Source of the DNA: DASVSE01 sp036399715
GTDB taxonomy: Bacteria; Bacteroidota; Rhodothermia; Rhodothermales; Rubricoccaceae
Direction of reading: 5' to 3'
Assembly: GCA_036399715.1 (NCBI GenBank)
Contig: DASWMO010000182.1
Location: 1-25,225 of the forward strand
DNA length: 25,225 bases
Part shown: piece by piece, positions 21,388 to 25,225 of the stretch
Layout: every line of letters starts with the position of its first letter
How positions within the stretch are numbered: the stretch's first letter is position 1
Translations under genes and position numbers: made by a program
The notes under the pieces: model-generated
What the model was told of the DNA's origin: nothing
Databases searched by the model: none
Seen by the model: only the letters and a program-made list of their open reading frames with translations

Positions 21388-24324
21388 CTACGGCAGCCGC
21401 GCGGCGAGTGCCTCGGCGGGGTGGAGCGCTGCGCGCCCCGTCGTGTGCGCGATCTGCGCCCGGCAGCTCGTCCCCGCCGCAACGACCGTCGCCCCGGGCG
21501 CGGCCCGGACGGCTGGAGCGAGCCGCTCCTCGCCCATCGCGACCGAGAGCGCGTAGTGCTCGGCCTCGTATCCGAACGCCCCGGCAACGCCGCAGCAGCC
21601 CGCGTGCGTCTCGCTCACCGCGAAGCCCGCCGACTGGAGGCACGACCGGCTGGCACCCATCGCCGAGAGCGCCTTCTGGTGGCAGTGGCCGTGGACGAGC
21701 GCATCGCCGGCGGCGTCTCGCCACGCGACGCGGCCGAGCACTTCGGCGTTGGCCTCGGCCCACTCCTCGAACGTGATCGCGGCTGCGGCGACGGCCGTGG
21801 CCCGGGCGTCGCCGGGGAGCAGGCGTGGGATCTCGTCGCGCAGCGTGAGGATGCACGACGGCTCCAGCCCGACGATCGGCACGCCCGCCGCCGCGAGCGG
21901 CGCGTACGTCTCGACGAGGCGCCGCGCGAGGGCGGTCGCTTGCGGGACGAACCCCTTCGAGAGGTACGTCCGCCCGCAGCAGCGGTACAGCGGGACCACG
22001 ACCTCAACGCCGGCCGCGGCGAATACGCGCAGCGCGGCGCGTGGGATCTCGGGGTCCTGGAAGCGCGCGAACGTGTCCGCGTACAACGCGACGCGCGGCC
22101 CACCGGCCGACCGTTTCGCCTCCTTCTCCGAGAACGGCCGCGTTGCGAACGTCGGGAGGCTGCGCTCGGGCGCAATGCCGAGCACCTTCAGCCGCTTCCG
22201 GACGAGCCTGTTCGCGCCGACGCGGTTGGCGACGTGCGCGAGCGGCCCGGCCGTGCGCCGCGCCAGCAGTGGGAGGTGCGCGAAGAGGCGCGTCCGCAGG
22301 CTCGGCCGCTCGGTCCGCCACTTCTGCTCCTGCCATGACGTCTTGAGGGCCGCCATGTCGACCGAGGCGGGGCACTCGGACTTGCACGCCTTGCAGGCGA
22401 CGCACGTGTTCATCGCCTCGGCGACCTCGGGTCCCGTCAAGGACGCGAGGCCGCCCGAGAGCGCCTCGCGGAGCGCGTTGGCGCGCCCGCGCGTCGAGTC
22501 CTTCTCCTCGCGCGTGACCATGAACGGCGGGCACATGACGCCCTCGCCGATCTTGCGGCAGACGCCCTGCCCGTTGCACGCCTCGACGGCCTCGGCGAAG
22601 CCGACGTCGCGGCCGTTCGTGTCGGGGTATGTGATCGCGGTCGCGACCGTCGCCGGGTGGTAGTCCGGCCCCATCCGCAGTGCCTCGGTTAGCGGCGGGG
22701 CGTCGGTGATCTTGCCCGGGTTGAGCAGCCCGGCCGGGTCGAACAGCGCCTTGACGGCGCGGTAGGCGGCGTAGAGCGGCGGCGAGTAGAAGTGCTCGGC
22801 GAGCGCGCCGCGCGCGCGGCCGTCGCCGTGCTCGGACGCGATGATGCCGTCGTACTTCTTGACGAGGTCTGCCGAGGCGATGGCGACGCGCTCCATCGCG
22901 GCCACCTGCGCGGGCAGGCGGAGGTCGAAGAATGGCCGCACGTGGAGGCAGCCCGCCGAGGCGTGGGCGTACATCACCGCCTCGACGCCGTCCTCGGCCA
23001 TCGCCGCCTCAAGGTCCGCGATGTAGGCCGGGAGGTGCTTCACAGGCACGGCGGCGTCCTCGATGATCGCCGCGGCCTGGATCGGCAGCCGGGCCGACAT
23101 CGCGAGGCCCAGCCCGACCTTGCGGACGGCCCACACGTCGCGGATCGTCGTCTCTTCGAGCGCGTCCGTGATGACGGCCCGTGGGCCCGTGTGACGGCGC
23201 AGGCGCTGGAGGCCGTCGCGGACGGAGAGCGCGCTCTCGCCGTCGTACTCGACGAACAGGAGCGCTCCGGGCAGGCTGCCGTCCGAGCCGCGCTGCACGA
23301 AGTGGAGCTTCGGGGCGTACTCCGTCACGTCGAGCGCGCGCTCGAGCGCGACGCGGTCGAACAGCTCGACCGAGGCGGGGTGCGTCTCCAGGATGCCCTC
23401 GACGTCCTCGAGCGCCGCCCGGCGGCTCGGGTAGTGGACCACGCCGAGGCCCGAGTGCGCGGGCGCGTCCACGAGCGCGACCGTCATCCGGGTCGTGAAG
23501 CCGAGCGTGCCCTCGGCCCCGGCCATGAGGTGCGCGAGGTTGCGCGTGCCGTCCCACTGCCGCCCCGGCCCGCGGTCCACGCGCGGCGCCTCGACGAGCC
23601 GCTCCAGGCGGTAGCCGCCCGCGCGGCGCCAGTGGACCGGCGTGTCGCGGTCGATGGCGATCCCGTGCACGCTCAGGAGCGCGTCCATGCCGCGGTACAC
23701 GTCGCCCTCGACGCCCGAGGCGCGCATCTTGGCCGCCCACGCGGCGGGCGACAGCGCCGCGAGGTGCGCCGGGACGCCGCCGCTCAGCAGCACATCGGCC
23801 GTGAGCACGTGGTCGACCGTCGAGCCGTACTGGATGGAGTGCGTGCCCGTCGCGTTCGTGCCGAGCATGCCACCGAACGTGGCCCGGTTGGACGACGCCG
23901 GGTCCGGCCCAAAGCGGAGTCCGTGCTTCGCTGCGGCGGCGTTGAGCGTGTCGCACACGACGCCCGGCCCGACCGTCGCCGTCCGCGCCTCGGCGTTCAC
24001 CTCGACCGTCTCGGCGAGGTGCTTCGTCGTGTCGATGACGAGGCCCGCGCCGACGGCCGATCCGGCGAGGCTGCTCCCCGAGCCGCGCGGCAGGATCGGG
24101 ACGCCAAAGCGCGCGGCCTCCTCCATCGCCGCCTGCACGCAGTCCGTGTGGCGCGGAATGAGCACGCCCAGCGGCGGCTCGCGGTACAGCGAGGCGTCGG
24201 TCGCGTAGAGCGCGCGGTGGAGCGCGTCGAGGCGGAGCTGGCCGGCGATGCGCGGCTGCAGCGCCGCCGCGAAGTCGGCAAGGCGCTCGGCGTCCGGGGC
24301 AGGCGTTGGGCGTCGGGGAGTCAT
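21388..24324 (-). CDS. FAD-binding oxidase/iron-sulfur dehydrogenase of the YdiJ type
   Basis: 978 residues from the ATG at 24324 (MTPRRPTPAPDAERLADF); codons further upstream are not family-like. The N-terminal PCMH-type FAD domain has LGVLIPRHTDCVQAAME, the PRGSGSSLAG loop (79-88) and FGGMLGTNATGTHSIQYGST, followed by the FAD-oxidase C-terminal domain (to about 560). Next come CNGQGVC (from 583) with VMCPPFMVTREEKDSTRGRAN, a CxxCxxCxxxCP cluster motif (641-651, CVACKACKSECP), and two CCG-type heterodisulfide-reductase-like cysteine motifs (CCGRTY near 780, CCGVAGAFGYE near 908). This fused GlcD/GlpC layout matches E. coli YdiJ (about 1,018 aa), a D-2-hydroxyacid (probably D-2-hydroxyglutarate) dehydrogenase passing electrons to an iron-sulfur chain. 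The substrate here is inferred, not shown. Confidence 0.92.
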   Translation of the reverse strand: MTPRRPTPAPDAERLADFAAALQPRIAGQLRLDALHRALYATDASLYREPPLGVLIPRHTDCVQAAMEEAARFGVPILPRGSGSSLAGSAVGAGLVIDTTKHLAETVEVNAEARTATVGPGVVCDTLNAAAAKHGLRFGPDPASSNRATFGGMLGTNATGTHSIQYGSTVDHVLTADVLLSGGVPAHLAALSPAAWAAKMRASGVEGDVYRGMDALLSVHGIAIDRDTPVHWRRAGGYRLERLVEAPRVDRGPGRQWDGTRNLAHLMAGAEGTLGFTTRMTVALVDAPAHSGLGVVHYPSRRAALEDVEGILETHPASVELFDRVALERALDVTEYAPKLHFVQRGSDGSLPGALLFVEYDGESALSVRDGLQRLRRHTGPRAVITDALEETTIRDVWAVRKVGLGLAMSARLPIQAAAIIEDAAVPVKHLPAYIADLEAAMAEDGVEAVMYAHASAGCLHVRPFFDLRLPAQVAAMERVAIASADLVKKYDGIIASEHGDGRARGALAEHFYSPPLYAAYRAVKALFDPAGLLNPGKITDAPPLTEALRMGPDYHPATVATAITYPDTNGRDVGFAEAVEACNGQGVCRKIGEGVMCPPFMVTREEKDSTRGRANALREALSGGLASLTGPEVAEAMNTCVACKACKSECPASVDMAALKTSWQEQKWRTERPSLRTRLFAHLPLLARRTAGPLAHVANRVGANRLVRKRLKVLGIAPERSLPTFATRPFSEKEAKRSAGGPRVALYADTFARFQDPEIPRAALRVFAAAGVEVVVPLYRCCGRTYLSKGFVPQATALARRLVETYAPLAAAGVPIVGLEPSCILTLRDEIPRLLPGDARATAVAAAAITFEEWAEANAEVLGRVAWRDAAGDALVHGHCHQKALSAMGASRSCLQSAGFAVSETHAGCCGVAGAFGYEAEHYALSVAMGEERLAPAVRAAPGATVVAAGTSCRAQIAHTTGRAALHPAEALAARLP

Positions 24325-24483
24325 AGCAGGGAACGTACCGCCGGACGGCAGTGGCCCGGTGCCACACGCCACGGACGGCGGGCGTCTGTGTTAAATCGAC
24401 TTCACAAATCGGTTTGGCCCGCCGGGGCCGGATCCACGGGCTGCCGCCCGGGTAGAGACGCGCCGATACCGAGACGCCTCCGC

Positions 24484-24810
24484 ATGACGATTCGACGCTC
24501 CCACGCCTCCACCTTCACCGCTGCCCTCCGGGTGGCCGTGTCGCTCGTGGGCCGGAGCGTGCTCGTGTTCATGCTCGCCTCCGCGCCGACGGTGACGGCG
24601 CTCACCAGCGTGGCGACGGACCAGCCGCCGCGTGTGCAGATGGGCGTCCCGGGGCAGGCGGAGGTTCTTGAGGAGGAGATCCACGTCGCGACGCTCCCCG
24701 CCGCGCCGATCGTCTACGTGACCGCCGGGGTGCGCCTGCCCGACGCCACGGTCGTCGCACCGGACGGCCGCAGCGACGCGCCGCCGACGCCGACGCCCCC
24801 CGAACGCTAG
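24484..24810 (+). CDS. Small membrane or exported protein, unrecognised
   Basis: 108 residues from the ATG at 24484. A basic start (MTIRRSHASTF) leads to a hydrophobic stretch, AVSLVGRSVLVFMLASAP (18-35), that could be a signal peptide or a single membrane segment. The rest (VATLPAAPIVYVTAGVRLP) ends in a Pro-rich tail (DAPPTPTPPER). Third codon positions are strongly G/C, as in real genes of this genome, whereas the overlapping minus-strand frame looks like a shadow. No known family is recognised. It lies divergent from the YdiJ-type gene. Confidence 0.6.
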   Translation: MTIRRSHASTFTAALRVAVSLVGRSVLVFMLASAPTVTALTSVATDQPPRVQMGVPGQAEVLEEEIHVATLPAAPIVYVTAGVRLPDATVVAPDGRSDAPPTPTPPER

Positions 24811-24818
24811 ACGGACCG

Positions 24819-24844
24819 GAGCCGACCGCCGTCCCGGTTGGCTC
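24819..24844 (+). terminator. Hairpin after the small membrane protein gene
   Basis: GAGCCGACC (24819-24827) pairs with GGTTGGCTC (24836-24844), nine pairs including one G-T wobble, 8 nt after the stop codon. No T-tract. Confidence 0.45.
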
Positions 24845-24922
24845 GCCTCGCGTTCCCGGCTGCCTCTGTGGAGAGGCTCGCCCTGCACCTGCGCCGCTCG
24901 GCGCGGGCCTCGCCCCCGACTC

Positions 24923-25225
24923 ATGCCCGACGTCTCCTCCGGCGACCTGCGCGAGCAGGCCGTCGCCGCATTCGACTACCTGCACCGCGCCGGCCGCCTC
25001 GCCACGCCCGCGGCGGCCCTCCGCCGGCCGCTCGGCATGGCCGCGCTGCCGCCCGAGGCCGCGCTCGACCGCCTCCTCCACGTCGCGTGGTCCACGGGCG
25101 TGCTCGCCGTGCGCCGCGAGGCGACGGCGGACGTGCTGCTGAGCCTCGACCCCGACAGCACGCTGCTCGTCCACGCGGGCGCGCTCGCGGTCGTCACCGA
25201 GGCGCTGCCGCGGCGGCGCGTGCTG
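24923..25225 (+). CDS. Unrecognised protein (partial, runs off right edge)
   Basis: An ATG at 24923 opens a frame that stays open for 101 codons to the window end, with strong G/C in third positions. The visible part is Ala/Leu-rich and mostly helical: SGDLREQAVAAFDYLHRAG (6-24), PPEAALDRLLHVAWSTGVLA (43-62), then two strands, ADVLLSLDPDSTLLVHAG (69-86) and ALAVVTEALPRRRVL. No signal peptide, and no family recognised. The antisense frames are shadows. Confidence 0.6.
   Translation, partial: MPDVSSGDLREQAVAAFDYLHRAGRLATPAAALRRPLGMAALPPEAALDRLLHVAWSTGVLAVRREATADVLLSLDPDSTLLVHAGALAVVTEALPRRRVL

Noticed and set aside
19454..21556. 700-codon plus-strand frame overlapping the T9SS gene
   Set aside because: Arg/Pro-rich out-of-frame translation of the same strand; the 18942-21275 frame has the signal peptide, domains and sorting domain.
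22792..24483. Upstream part of a 672-codon plus-strand frame
   Set aside because: Antisense to the YdiJ-type gene; only the part from the ATG at 24484 looks genuinely coding.
1..25225. tRNA, rRNA or CRISPR features
   Set aside because: No cloverleaf, rRNA-like or regularly spaced repeat array was recognised; the only repeats are the att copies and the three end-associated doublets.

Overview
The window is GC-rich chromosomal DNA, probably from a Rhodothermota/Bacteroidota bacterium (Rhodothermales-like). This is inferred from a protein with a C-terminal type IX secretion sorting domain, weak or absent Shine-Dalgarno sequences, TAnnTTTG/TAnnTTCG-type promoter elements, a short 'GYGHCGRG'-type adenosylhomocysteinase, and strong GC3 bias that creates long antisense shadow frames. 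The species cannot be named from the sequence.

Left chromosomal segment (1-5313): a nucleoside phosphorylase-family gene cut by the window edge, then ahcY and metK (two steps of the S-adenosylmethionine cycle, both minus strand). Divergent from metK lies the fatty-acid pair acpP-fabF (plus strand), separated by a terminator-like hairpin and a 17-bp near-perfect palindrome.

Integrated element (about 8.24 kb, between 5189 and 13548): the 3' end of fabF is present twice as a 121-bp direct repeat (119/121 identical; both differences silent). Between the copies lies visibly different, partly AT-richer DNA. It encodes a ribbon-helix-helix-like protein and an overlapping XRE-type regulator; a C5-cytosine DNA methyltransferase behind a promoter whose spacer holds an inverted repeat; a convergent operon of a small hypothetical gene, a Vsr mismatch endonuclease and a PD-(D/E)XK restriction endonuclease, whose genes overlap; a divergent family A DNA-polymerase-like protein; and a tyrosine recombinase next to the right repeat. 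Copies of a GCGTCACAGT doublet lie near both ends (two left, one right) and are candidate recombinase arm sites. Integration leaves fabF intact with an altered C-terminus and strands a fabF fragment at the right junction. No relaxase, conjugation or phage structural gene is visible, so the element looks like a small restriction-modification island that depends on others for transfer or uses an unknown route, possibly with its own replication polymerase.

Right chromosomal segment (13549-25225): a STAND/AAA-type P-loop ATPase with a C-terminal helix-turn-helix-like end; an HSDL2-type short-chain dehydrogenase translationally coupled to a DUF971 protein; a lipoprotein and a divergent LprI-like exported protein; a VOC-family dioxygenase-like protein; a large secreted T9SS cargo with a DUF4397-like domain; a long FAD/iron-sulfur dehydrogenase of the YdiJ type; a small membrane or exported protein; and an unrecognised gene running off the right edge.
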